Assembly (NCBI GenBank): GCA_945834545.1
Contig: CAMAHO010000036.1
Location: forward strand, 1-14,244
Direction of reading: 5' to 3'
Length of the DNA: 14,244 bases
DNA from: an uncultured Lachnospiraceae bacterium
GTDB lineage: Bacteria > Bacillota > Clostridia > Lachnospirales > Lachnospiraceae
Below the pieces are notes generated by a model. That model worked only from the letters and a program-made list of their open reading frames with translations, was not told the origin of the DNA and did not search any database. Position numbers and translations under genes: made by a program. Shown here in pieces: positions 5,980-12,930 of this stretch (position 1 is its first letter; every line of letters starts with the position of its first letter).

Positions 5980-6414
5980 TTACAACCAGTCTCTAAAAAA
6001 CTTCACCACCAACAATATCAGAAGAATGGGCAAGAAAATGGGCAGTAAGGAGAAGGCCAGGCGGAATAAAAGATTGATCACAAGTATCACGACAAGAAAG
6101 ACAATGAGGCTTTTCAGCCATCCGGGCATTTTCTTCTTCCAAGACTTATATTGCGATGAGCTCTCTTGCTCACTATACTCCGTGCTTTGCTGGTATTCAG
6201 CTCTCTGATAGGCAGTATCACTTACTTCCAGAATGGAACGGGCAATCAGACGCGGATTTCCCAAGGAAGCCACGACAGCCTGCTCGCTTTCTCCCATTCT
6301 GATTTTGGAATTGATATAATCCCGATAGTATTCAATATGACTGTCTACCACATCTGCCGGAAGATTGCCGGTCAGAGCCTGTCTTAATCCAAGCAAAAAA
6401 GCTTCCTTATCCAT
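5980..6414 (-). CDS. HAAS-domain (DUF1700-like) membrane protein
   Basis: This 144-aa protein has an N-terminal helical HAAS domain (about residues 1-65). It shows the usual pattern: an opening helix FLLGLRQALTG, then a Tyr-rich helix with E28/Y29/Y30, then GESEQAVVASLGNPRLIARSIL. A Gln/Ser-rich linker (70-90) follows, then two closely spaced hydrophobic segments (about 101-121 and 122-140). HAAS-domain membrane proteins usually sit next to PadR-type regulators or sensor-like genes and are thought to act in membrane signalling. Here no partner is adjacent, so its role is unknown. AGGAGG lies just upstream of the ATG. The gene has its own promoter (6494-6522), whose start falls inside a large hairpin. 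Confidence 0.8.
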   Translation of the reverse strand: MDKEAFLLGLRQALTGNLPADVVDSHIEYYRDYINSKIRMGESEQAVVASLGNPRLIARSILEVSDTAYQRAEYQQSTEYSEQESSSQYKSWKKKMPGWLKSLIVFLVVILVINLLFRLAFSLLPIFLPILLILLVVKFFRDWL

Positions 6415-6433
6415 ATTTCCTCCTGAAACGCAA

Positions 6434-6496
6434 AATAAAGCTCGCTCAAAACCAGTTCTCTTTTAACGCTACTTGGTTTTGCTTGCGAGCTTTATT
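6434..6496. terminator. Large hairpin: ABC operon terminator and HAAS-gene leader
   Basis: AATAAAGCTCGC (6434-6445) pairs perfectly with GCGAGCTTTATT (6485-6496). Inside this, CAAAACCA (6447-6454) pairs with TGGTTTTG (6474-6481). On the minus strand the stem ends in TTTATTTT, as expected for termination of the upstream ABC transporter operon (last gene ends at 6556). A smaller TTAGAAA/TTTCTAA hairpin (6531-6547) precedes it. The outer arm overlaps the HAAS-gene -10 box, so part of the hairpin is also the 5' leader of that gene. Confidence 0.7.
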
Positions 6497-6522
6497 GTAT
6501 CATGTGCATTTTATTTCGTAAA
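6494..6522 (-). promoter_or_regulatory. Promoter of the HAAS-domain gene
   Basis: On the minus strand, TTTACG (6522-6517) and TACAAT (6499-6494) are 17 bp apart. The start is expected near 6487, inside the hairpin at 6434-6496, giving a leader of about 73 nt to the ATG at 6414. Confidence 0.6.
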
Positions 6523-6555
6523 TATTCCAATTAGAAAGGATTTCTAAACTTTTTA

Positions 6556-7434
6556 TTAACCCTTTACACTACCTAGCGCTACACCAGCAATGATGTACTT
6601 GGAAAGCAGGAAATATACGATAAACAGCGGCAATACGGTCAATGTCAGGCCCAGATAGATGGAGCCGTACTCAACCTTGTAAATATCCGTCTTTAACATG
6701 GTAACCATAATAGGCATGGTCTTTACATTGCCCTTGGTTAAGATAACATTGGGCAAGAACAGGTTATTCCAGCTGGATACAAAGGTAAAGATCGCCTGGG
6801 TTGCCATTGCCGGTTTCATAATAGGCAATGCAATTTTATTAAAGGTATAAAACTCTCCTGCCCCGTCAATTCGTGCTGATTGCACAATCTCCAGTGAAAA
6901 TGCCGGTTCCATATACTGCTTCATAAAGAAGACCATAGCCGGGGCCGCGATGGACGGCAGAATTAAGGGCCAGAAGGTATTGGTCAAGCCAACCTTATAA
7001 ACCATCTGATAGAAACCGATGGTAACCACCTGGGCAGGAATCATCATAACTGCCATAATAAAGGTAAAGAATGCTCTCTTAAGCTTCCACTGATAAACTA
7101 CGATGGCATAGGCAGTCAGAGTAGAGAAATATACCGCCAATGCTGTTGCACCGGTAGAAATAATGAGAGAGTTTCTAAAACCAACGAATGCATTGAAGGA
7201 ACCCTTTTCATTGATGATTTTAAAGTTGTCCATCAGATGCGTAGACGGCAACAGAGATACCGCATGTGCCTGAATCTCAGGTGTGGATCTGGTACCGTTT
7301 ACAATCATAATCCAGAAGGGAATAATGCTCAGTACTGCCAGTAAAATACAAACCAGCATTACAAAGGCAATGAACACATAGTAACCGGTTCCGTGATTTC
7401 TATGTTTAACCACATTCGTTGCTTCCTTAGCCAT
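6556..7434 (-). CDS. Carbohydrate ABC transporter permease, MsmG/MalG-like (CUT1)
   Basis: This 292-aa inner permease subunit of a CUT1 sugar importer has about six membrane helices. The first (about 17-43) follows a short cytosolic N-terminus. The EAA loop that docks the ATPase is at about 200-220 (EIVQSARIDGAGEFYTFNKIALP), with the conserved A-x-x-D-G core. The C-terminus (KYIIAGVALGSVKG) is typical of MalG-like subunits (family form: GLTAGAVKG). It overlaps the upstream permease gene by 8 bp, and GGGAGG lies about 8 bp before the ATG. It is the last gene of the SBP-permease-permease operon. No ATPase gene follows. Its position opposite cellobiose phosphorylase suggests uptake of cellobiose or cello-oligosaccharides. 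Confidence 0.92.
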   Translation of the reverse strand: MAKEATNVVKHRNHGTGYYVFIAFVMLVCILLAVLSIIPFWIMIVNGTRSTPEIQAHAVSLLPSTHLMDNFKIINEKGSFNAFVGFRNSLIISTGATALAVYFSTLTAYAIVVYQWKLKRAFFTFIMAVMMIPAQVVTIGFYQMVYKVGLTNTFWPLILPSIAAPAMVFFMKQYMEPAFSLEIVQSARIDGAGEFYTFNKIALPIMKPAMATQAIFTFVSSWNNLFLPNVILTKGNVKTMPIMVTMLKTDIYKVEYGSIYLGLTLTVLPLFIVYFLLSKYIIAGVALGSVKG

Positions 7435-8422
7435 TGATGTTTCCTCCCTTCTTCTGCTCTTTCAGCTTCTGTCGATATGCCTTCTCCTGTGCCTTGATAA
7501 CTTTATGAAGGGCTGCTTCATCCTTATCTCTCATCAGGTAGAATACAATCGCAGACAGGACGCCAATGATGACAAACATAATCATACTACATGCTGCAGC
7601 GGTAGCATAGTTGTGCTCGCCGGTGAAGCCCTGGTTGTAAATGAATACGCTTGCCGTCTGAATCGCAAAGCGAGGCTCTCCATGACCATTGGTAATCAGA
7701 TATGGTATATCAAACATCTGCAGACCACCAATTAAGCTTGTAATCATTGTGTAAAGCAGAATGGTTTTCGTATTGGGAATGGTAACAAACAAGAACTTCT
7801 GCAAGCCATTGGCACCGTCAATATCGGCTGCTTCGAACAGCTCCGGGCTGATACCCAGAATACCGGAAATCAACACAATCATGGTATAGCCATACCACAT
7901 CCAGAACTGAATAAAGATTACGAGAAGTCTCGTGGACCACTTGTCATTAAAAAAGTCCATAGGGGCATCTATCACACCCCATTTCTGTAACAGGTCATTG
8001 ACAGGACCTACAGGGTAATAGAACAAGCTGCTGAACAAAACCGCTACAGAAGCTGCAGTGATGATATTCGGCAGATAAAATACAACCTTGAAAAATCCTT
8101 TTCCAAAAAGTTTCATTCTCTCATTGGTAAACCAGGCTGCCAATATAAGAGCCAATGAAATCTGAGGAATGAAGTTGCATATCCAAAGGAGAAAGGTAGT
8201 CTTGACACCGGTAATAAAGGTATCGTTTGTCAGAGCCCATTTAAAGTTATAGAACAACCCCTTTGGATGAATATGAAGTGCTGTATCAAATCCCTTTAAG
8301 TTGGTAAATCCGATAAACAAGGTATAGAAAATCGGGTACAACTGAAAGAGAAGGAACGCAACCACAAAAGGTATGGAAAATATATACCCATATTTTGCGT
8401 AGCTTACACCCTTACGCTTCAT
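7427..8422 (-). CDS. Carbohydrate ABC transporter permease, MsmF/MalF-like (CUT1)
   Basis: This 331-aa permease subunit pairs with the MsmG-like protein encoded downstream. It has six or more hydrophobic segments, starting with YGYIFSIPFVVAFLLFQLYP near the N-terminus. The EAA loop reads SPELFEAADIDGANGLQKFLFVTIP, with the D-G core intact. I place the start at 8422 rather than the first in-frame ATG at 8440. GGAGGT (8435-8430) sits 7 bp upstream of 8422, while the ATG at 8440 has no ribosome binding site and lies directly after a hairpin and T tract. The tail is Lys/Gln-rich (EKAYRQKLKEQKK). Between this gene and the binding-protein gene lies a GC-rich hairpin that may reduce read-through. 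Confidence 0.92.
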   Translation of the reverse strand: MKRKGVSYAKYGYIFSIPFVVAFLLFQLYPIFYTLFIGFTNLKGFDTALHIHPKGLFYNFKWALTNDTFITGVKTTFLLWICNFIPQISLALILAAWFTNERMKLFGKGFFKVVFYLPNIITAASVAVLFSSLFYYPVGPVNDLLQKWGVIDAPMDFFNDKWSTRLLVIFIQFWMWYGYTMIVLISGILGISPELFEAADIDGANGLQKFLFVTIPNTKTILLYTMITSLIGGLQMFDIPYLITNGHGEPRFAIQTASVFIYNQGFTGEHNYATAAACSMIMFVIIGVLSAIVFYLMRDKDEAALHKVIKAQEKAYRQKLKEQKKGGNING

Positions 8423-8459
8423 CTTTTCCACCTCCGCCATAGCATTTTAAACAAAAATA

Positions 8460-8485
8460 GGGCGGTCGGAAGTTTCCGCCCGCCC
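8460..8485 (-). terminator. Intercistronic hairpin / partial terminator after the binding-protein gene
   Basis: GGGCGG (8460-8465) pairs with CCGCCC (8480-8485), and CGGAA (8467-8471) with TTCCG (8474-8478), with one T/C mismatch between and a 2-nt loop. On the minus strand it is followed by TATTTTTGTTT. The position, after the substrate-binding protein and before the permeases, fits an attenuator or RNA-stabilising hairpin that gives more binding protein than permease. Confidence 0.72.
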
Positions 8486-8501
8486 CTAATGTACTGCTTA
8501 A

Positions 8502-9890
8502 TTATTCTACAGTAATAGAAGTAAACTGGTCTGCTACTGCCTGCTTGAAGTCAGCGATTGCTGTATCTCTGTCCTTCTCGCCGCCGGTGTAAGCACGAAC
8601 CTGATCTCTCCATGCAGAGTTGATGGACTCATCATACTGTGTTAAGTTCTTACCATTTGCAAACTGGTTAGCAGGTACGAATACATCAAACATATTCTGT
8701 CCGCCTAAGAACTCAAGCTCACCGTTGGACTTAGCCATTACAGTACCGGAAGCAACTGTATCCTTTGTACCGCCTTCGCCGTTCAAAGTACCGTTAGCCC
8801 ACATATACTGAAGACCAGTCTCAGAAGTATCAAGAGTAATCCACTCAATAATCTTACCTACAGCGCCCTTAACCTTGGAATCCTTGTTTGCAAGAATCCA
8901 TGTACCGCCCCAGAAGAAGCCGATAGGAGATTCGCAAACTGCCCAGTCACCGTAAGAGCTGTTGCCCTCTTCCTCAGTACCACAGTTAGCACCAATTGTA
9001 TAGTTGATCAACCATGCAGGACCGAAGAAACCGAATACGCCGCCATCCTTCTTCATATCAGCGAACCAGCCGTCTGTCCAGTCTTTGGTGTCATGATGCC
9101 AACCGTTGTCTTTTAACTTCTTGGAAGCATCGATAAATGCCTCTCTCTTAGGATCGATAACAAGCTTGTCATCTACGATCCAACCCTGATCAGAGCTGTT
9201 CTCAAATGCGTGCCAGATATCGCCGTCGCCGGATACGATAGCATAGCCCTTAGCCTTGAGTTCTTCAGCTGCTGTCCAGAAGGTATCCCAGCTATTGGAA
9301 CCGCCGCCGATCTTCTCCTTGATGGTAGCAGGATCATCTGTTCCCCATACATCCTTTGCGATGGAACGACGATAGATGAAAGCACCACCGGTAGCCTGGT
9401 AACCAAGAGCTACAACCTCGCCGTCGCTAGGTCTGGTACCGATTTCTACGGAGTACTTAGCGATGTCAGCTTCTTTAATCTTAGCATCTACATCAATACC
9501 TAATTCCTTGTATGTAGCTGCGAAACCGGAAGCATCACCCTGAGAATACTTCAAGACGAAAGCTGCCTCTGCTGCGTACATATCAGGAGCATCTGCTCCG
9601 CCACCCTGCAAAGCTGCGTCAAGAGCGGGCTGATAAGCACCATCTGTTGTAGCGATGATTGTCTCTACAACTTCATAGTCGAAATCAGGATTCAACTCTT
9701 TGTACTTCTTTACCATTCCGGGAATCTCATCTGTGAAGGACCAAAGATTGATGGTCTTTACGGATGGATCATCCTTGGGAGCTTCTGCTCCGCTGCTTGC
9801 TGCGCCGCCTGCTGCATTGTCAGAACCGCAGCCTGCCAATGTGCCGATTGCCATAATAGCACATAAAGCTGTTGCCACTAAACGTTTCAT
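8502..9890 (-). CDS. Carbohydrate ABC transporter substrate-binding lipoprotein
   Basis: This 462-aa extracellular solute-binding protein (SBP family 1 type) feeds the two permeases encoded downstream. The signal peptide ends in the lipobox LAGC, with C21 lipidated, followed by a short Gly/Ala/Ser linker. The mature part begins with the usual first strand (KTINLWSFTDEIPGMVKKYKELNPDF). It is rich in Trp and Tyr (for example HAFENSSDQGW, GWHHDTKDWTDGWFADM, FFGPAWLINY), as in sugar-binding clefts. AGGAGG lies 7-8 bp before the ATG. The gene has its own promoter at 9944-9972. Divergence from cellobiose phosphorylase points to cellobiose or cello-oligosaccharides as ligand; this is inference from context. 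Its 3' end is followed by a terminator-like hairpin. Confidence 0.93.
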   Translation of the reverse strand: MKRLVATALCAIMAIGTLAGCGSDNAAGGAASSGAEAPKDDPSVKTINLWSFTDEIPGMVKKYKELNPDFDYEVVETIIATTDGAYQPALDAALQGGGADAPDMYAAEAAFVLKYSQGDASGFAATYKELGIDVDAKIKEADIAKYSVEIGTRPSDGEVVALGYQATGGAFIYRRSIAKDVWGTDDPATIKEKIGGGSNSWDTFWTAAEELKAKGYAIVSGDGDIWHAFENSSDQGWIVDDKLVIDPKREAFIDASKKLKDNGWHHDTKDWTDGWFADMKKDGGVFGFFGPAWLINYTIGANCGTEEEGNSSYGDWAVCESPIGFFWGGTWILANKDSKVKGAVGKIIEWITLDTSETGLQYMWANGTLNGEGGTKDTVASGTVMAKSNGELEFLGGQNMFDVFVPANQFANGKNLTQYDESINSAWRDQVRAYTGGEKDRDTAIADFKQAVADQFTSITVE

Positions 9891-9920
9891 AAATAACCCT
9901 CCTATTGGTTAATAAATTGA

Positions 9921-9936
9921 CAGTTCCTCAGAACTG
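9921..9936. promoter_or_regulatory. CAGTTC box / palindrome at the start of the ABC operon transcript
   Basis: CAGTTC (9921-9926), CTCA, GAACTG (9931-9936) is a perfect 6+6 palindrome. It lies right at the predicted transcription start (near 9937) of the binding-protein gene. A larger inverted repeat, AATTGACA (9915-9922) and TGTCAATT (9950-9957), encloses it. It may be an operator or a 5' hairpin that protects the mRNA. A related box, CAGTTC-TTGG-GAATCA, lies in the divergent leader at 10173-10188. Confidence 0.5.
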
Positions 9937-9943
9937 CTCCTTA

Positions 9944-9972
9944 AGTATATGTCAATTATTCCATTTTGGCAA
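9944..9972 (-). promoter_or_regulatory. Promoter of the sugar ABC transporter operon
   Basis: On the minus strand, TTGCCA (9972-9967) and TATACT (9949-9944), each one base from consensus, are 17 bp apart. The predicted start is near 9937, giving a leader of about 46 nt to the ATG at 9890. Confidence 0.8.
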
Positions 9973-10037
9973 GGGTAAAATAGAAAATCTCCGTTAATTT
10001 ATATGAAATTGTGTATTATCGACATTCTTTCCTGTAC

Positions 10038-10059
10038 AACTTGCTGAATTCGACAAGTT
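10038..10059. promoter_or_regulatory. 22-bp palindromic operator candidate in the divergent promoter region
   Basis: AACTTG (10038-10043) and CAAGTT (10054-10059) flank a central GAATTC (10046-10051), so 18 of 22 positions are symmetric. It lies about 95 bp upstream of the ABC promoter and 48 bp upstream of the phosphorylase -35 box, roughly mid-way between the divergent units. A TATAAT overlaps its right edge (10059-10064), but no -35 box is well placed for it. It suits a dimeric regulator (LacI, GntR or similar) acting on both sides. Confidence 0.5.
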
Positions 10060-10106
10060 ATAATTTGTACATAATGACAGCTTGCTCAGGTCTCGGCAAA
10101 ATAACA

Positions 10107-10135
10107 TTGTTTTTCCCGGCTGTTTTCGATATAAT
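10107..10135 (+). promoter_or_regulatory. Promoter of the cellobiose phosphorylase gene
   Basis: TTGTTT (10107-10112) and a perfect TATAAT (10130-10135) are 17 bp apart. The start is expected near 10141-10142, giving a leader of about 71 nt that begins with a hairpin. Confidence 0.7.
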
Positions 10136-10140
10136 TCTAA

Positions 10141-10189
10141 GTGATTTCCTAAACACTGTTTATCCCCTTTAACAGTTCTTGGGAATCAC
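10141..10189 (+). promoter_or_regulatory. Leader hairpin at the 5' end of the phosphorylase mRNA
   Basis: GTGATTTCC (10141-10149) pairs with GGGAATCAC (10181-10189) as nine base pairs, one of them G-U. Inside, ACTGTT (10155-10160) pairs with AACAGT (10171-10176). The hairpin would occupy nearly the whole leader and ends about 11 bp before the AAGGAG ribosome binding site. It contains the CAGTTC-N4-GAA box (10173-10188). It could stabilise the mRNA, or be the footprint of a DNA-binding repressor. Confidence 0.5.
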
Positions 10190-10212
10190 AAAAACGAATA
10201 AGGAGAAATGCT

Positions 10213-12696
10213 ATGAAATTTGGTTTCTTTGATGATGAAAAGAGAGAATATGTCATCACCAGTCCAAGGACTCCGTATCCATGGATTAACTACCTTGGCA
10301 CACAGGGTTTTTTCTCTTTGATTTCCAACACCGCAGGTGGCTATTCCTTCTATAAGGATGCCAGACTGCGCCGAATTACCCGCTATCGCTACAACAATGT
10401 ACCGATTGATATGGGCGGTCGTTACTTCTATATTAATGAAAATGGTACCATCTGGAATCCCGGATGGTCCCCGGTAAAAACAGAACTTGATTTTTATGAG
10501 TGTAGACACGGTATGGGCTACACTGTCATTACCGGCAAGAAAAACGACCTAAAGGCTGAGGTTACCTTCTTTGTTCCTCAGGACTACAACGGTGAGGTAC
10601 AGCAGGTAGTGCTCAGTAACGAAGGTTCCAATGAAAAAACCTTCTCCCTCTTCTCCTTTGCAGAGTGGTGTCTGTGGGATGCGCAGGATGACAGCAATAA
10701 CTTCCAGCGTAACTTCTCTACCGGTCGTGTTGAGGTAAAGGATTCCGTAATTTACCACAAGACCGAGTACAGAGACCGTCGTAATCACTACGCTTTCTAT
10801 TCTGTAAATGATACCATTGACGGATATGATACCGACAGAGATTCCTTTATCGGTCTTTACAATGGTTTTGGAGATCCTCAGGCTGTTGTTGCAAACAAGG
10901 CCAATGATTCCTTTGCTGACGGCTGGGCTCCTATCGCTTCCCATTATAAGAAGATAACCTTGGCTCCCGGCGAGACAAAGACATTGGTATTTGTTCTTGG
11001 TTACGTGGAGATGCCGGTGGATCAGAAATTTGAAGCCGACGGCAAGACCATCAACAAGGTGAAAGCTCTGGAAATGATCGAGCAGTTCAATACTCCTGAG
11101 AAATTTGCCAAGGGAATGGCTGACCTAAAGGCTTATTGGGATACCCTTCTTGGCATTCTCAATGTAGACACTCCGGATGACAAGGTGAACCGTATGGTTA
11201 ACATTTGGAATCAGTATCAGTGTATGGTTACCTTTAACCTCTCCCGTTCCGCTTCCTATTTTGAATCCGGCATTGGTCGTGGCATGGGCTTTCGTGATTC
11301 CAACCAGGATGTTCTGGGCTTCGTACACCAGATTCCGGACAGAGCTAAGGAGCGCATCATCGATATTGCTTCCACCCAGTTCCCGGATGGTGGCTGCTAT
11401 CACCAGTACCAGCCTCTCACCAAGAAGGGAAATGCAGACATCGGTGGCGATTTCTCCGATGACCCGTTGTGGTTGATTCTTTCTGTTTCCGCATATATTA
11501 AGGAAACCGGCGACTGGTCCATTCTGGACGAGATGGTGCCTTATGACAACGATATGTCCATTGCTCAGACCATGCTTGAGCACTTAAAGGTTTCTTTCTA
11601 CCATATTGTAAACAATTTGGGACCTCACGGACTTCCTCTTGCTATGCGTGCTGACTGGAATGACTGTATCAACCTCTCCTGCTACTCAGATACACCTGGT
11701 GAGAGCTTCCAGACCTACACCAACCCGAAGTTTGCAGCAGAGGGCGGCTACTCTAAGGTAGCCGAATCCGTATTCGTTGCAACCCTCTTCACGTATACAG
11801 GCCCTAACTATGTAGCCATTCTGAAGCACCTCGGAAAGGATGAGGAGGCTGCAGCAGCGCAGGCTGAAATTGATAAGATGAAGAAGGCTGTTATGGATTC
11901 CGCCTTTGACGGCGACTGGTTCCTCCGTGCTTACGATGCTGAGGGCAAGAAGATGGGCTCCAAGGAATGCGAGGAAGGTAAGATTTTCATCGAGCCTCAG
12001 GGCTTCGCTGTTATGTCTGACATTGGCAAGGAAGAAGGGGCTGACATCAAGACCTTAAATTCCATTGACAAGTACTTAAACACCGAGTTTGGTCTGGTAT
12101 TAAATAACCCTGCTTTCAGCAAGTACTATATCCAGTACGGTGAAATCTCTACCTATCCCGGTGGATACAAAGAAAATGCCGGTATCTTCACCCACAACAA
12201 TGCATGGATTATCTGTGCAGAGGCCTATGCAGGCCGTGGTGACAAGGCATTTGAATACTATTCCAAGATTGCTCCTGCCTTCACAGAGGAGACCTCCGAC
12301 ATCCATAAGACTGAGCCTTATGTTTACGGTCAGATGATTGGCGGCAAGGACGCCGGCTCCGATATCGGCAAGCCCGGCAACCACTTCGGTCAGGGCAAGA
12401 ACTCCTGGCTTACCGGTACTGCTGCTTGGAATATGGTTGCCATTTCCCAGTACATTTTAGGAATTGCTCCCGACTTTGACGGTCTTAGAATCAATCCTTC
12501 CATCCCGGCAGCTTGGGATGGTATGAAGGCTTCCCGTCAGTTCCGCAATGCAACTTATCATATCACCATCACCAACCCGAACCATGTATGCAAGGGCATC
12601 CATTCCGTTACTGTTGACGGAACAGCCATAGTTGGAAATCTCATTCCCGACTTTGCTGATGGCAAGGCTCACGACGTTGTCGTTGTGATGGGTTAA
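10213..12696 (+). CDS. cbp: Cellobiose phosphorylase (GH94)
   Basis: This 827-aa cytosolic enzyme splits cellobiose with phosphate into alpha-D-glucose 1-phosphate and glucose. It follows the clostridial cellobiose phosphorylase along its whole length: N-terminal MKFGFFDD and EYVITSPRTPYPWINYLGT, then NTAGGYSFYKDARLRRITRY, then the (alpha/alpha)6 barrel with SRSASYFESGIGRGMGFRDSNQD (344-366) and HQYQPLTKKG (397-406). The motif RADWNDC (479-485) holds the catalytic Asp, most likely D484. The C-terminus (NPNHVCKGIHSVTVDG) is a typical beta-sandwich end. Length is slightly above the 811 or so aa of the C. thermocellum enzyme. AAGGAG lies 7-8 bp before the ATG. It is divergent from the ABC importer, which should supply its substrate. 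Cellodextrin phosphorylases are longer, so I favour cellobiose. Confidence 0.95.
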   Translation: MKFGFFDDEKREYVITSPRTPYPWINYLGTQGFFSLISNTAGGYSFYKDARLRRITRYRYNNVPIDMGGRYFYINENGTIWNPGWSPVKTELDFYECRHGMGYTVITGKKNDLKAEVTFFVPQDYNGEVQQVVLSNEGSNEKTFSLFSFAEWCLWDAQDDSNNFQRNFSTGRVEVKDSVIYHKTEYRDRRNHYAFYSVNDTIDGYDTDRDSFIGLYNGFGDPQAVVANKANDSFADGWAPIASHYKKITLAPGETKTLVFVLGYVEMPVDQKFEADGKTINKVKALEMIEQFNTPEKFAKGMADLKAYWDTLLGILNVDTPDDKVNRMVNIWNQYQCMVTFNLSRSASYFESGIGRGMGFRDSNQDVLGFVHQIPDRAKERIIDIASTQFPDGGCYHQYQPLTKKGNADIGGDFSDDPLWLILSVSAYIKETGDWSILDEMVPYDNDMSIAQTMLEHLKVSFYHIVNNLGPHGLPLAMRADWNDCINLSCYSDTPGESFQTYTNPKFAAEGGYSKVAESVFVATLFTYTGPNYVAILKHLGKDEEAAAAQAEIDKMKKAVMDSAFDGDWFLRAYDAEGKKMGSKECEEGKIFIEPQGFAVMSDIGKEEGADIKTLNSIDKYLNTEFGLVLNNPAFSKYYIQYGEISTYPGGYKENAGIFTHNNAWIICAEAYAGRGDKAFEYYSKIAPAFTEETSDIHKTEPYVYGQMIGGKDAGSDIGKPGNHFGQGKNSWLTGTAAWNMVAISQYILGIAPDFDGLRINPSIPAAWDGMKASRQFRNATYHITITNPNHVCKGIHSVTVDGTAIVGNLIPDFADGKAHDVVVVMG

Positions 12697-12750
12697 TGCC
12701 AGGTGGTCCCGGGGACGTAAAAAAGTGGCTTTTTTACTGTCCCCAGTGGC
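12697..12750. repeat. REP-like hairpin element downstream of cellobiose phosphorylase
   Basis: GGGGAC (12711-12716) pairs with GTCCCC (12739-12744), and AAAAAAG (12719-12725) with CTTTTTT (12729-12735). GCCA (12697-12700) and TGGC (12747-12750) extend the symmetry at the outside, and GTCCC-G-GGGAC (12706-12716) is a second, overlapping palindrome. This composition is typical of a mobile REP-type palindromic unit rather than a plain terminator. The A6/T6 inner stem might still slow transcription. No transposase is nearby. Confidence 0.5.
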
Positions 12751-12814
12751 ACTTATGGCTCATGCAAAAAAGGGATACACTCCCAATGTCATTGAGTTTA
12801 GATGATTGACAAAG

Positions 12815-12853
12815 AACACCCGTCCATTCACTCAAAATGGACGGGTGTTTTTA
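12815..12853. terminator. Strong terminator between the phosphorylase and aldo/keto reductase genes
   Basis: AACACCCGTCCAT (12815-12827) and ATGGACGGGTGTT (12837-12849) form a perfect 13-bp stem with a 9-nt loop. It is followed by a T run on the plus strand and a weaker T-rich stretch (TTCTTTG) on the minus strand. It ends the phosphorylase transcript about 120 bp past its stop and may also serve the convergent reductase operon. Confidence 0.85.
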
Positions 12854-12930
12854 ATGTGTGATTACCACAGCAATCTCCTTATGTGTAACGCCATGTGCTT
12901 TTGCATTCTGTAAATGCTACCTGAGAGTTT

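Noticed and set aside
8423..8440. Permease start at the first in-frame ATG (8440)
   Set aside because: It has no Shine-Dalgarno and directly follows a hairpin T tract. The ATG at 8422 has GGAGGT 7 bp upstream.
10059..10064. Second TATAAT as an additional phosphorylase promoter
   Set aside because: No -35 box at 16-18 bp upstream. The nearest TTGCTG is only 12 bp away. The TTGTTT-17-TATAAT at 10107-10135 is better.
10186..10944. Minus-strand frames within the phosphorylase gene (and others at 11125-11583 and 12100-12384)
   Set aside because: They are shadows of the highly conserved GH94 reading frame, without ribosome binding sites.
12762..12803. Short plus-strand frame ATGGCTCATGCAAAA... 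ending in TGA, possibly a gene or transposase fragment
   Set aside because: Only about 13-16 codons, no ribosome binding site, and it lies in the repeat-rich gap. I cannot support a protein or an assigned IS.
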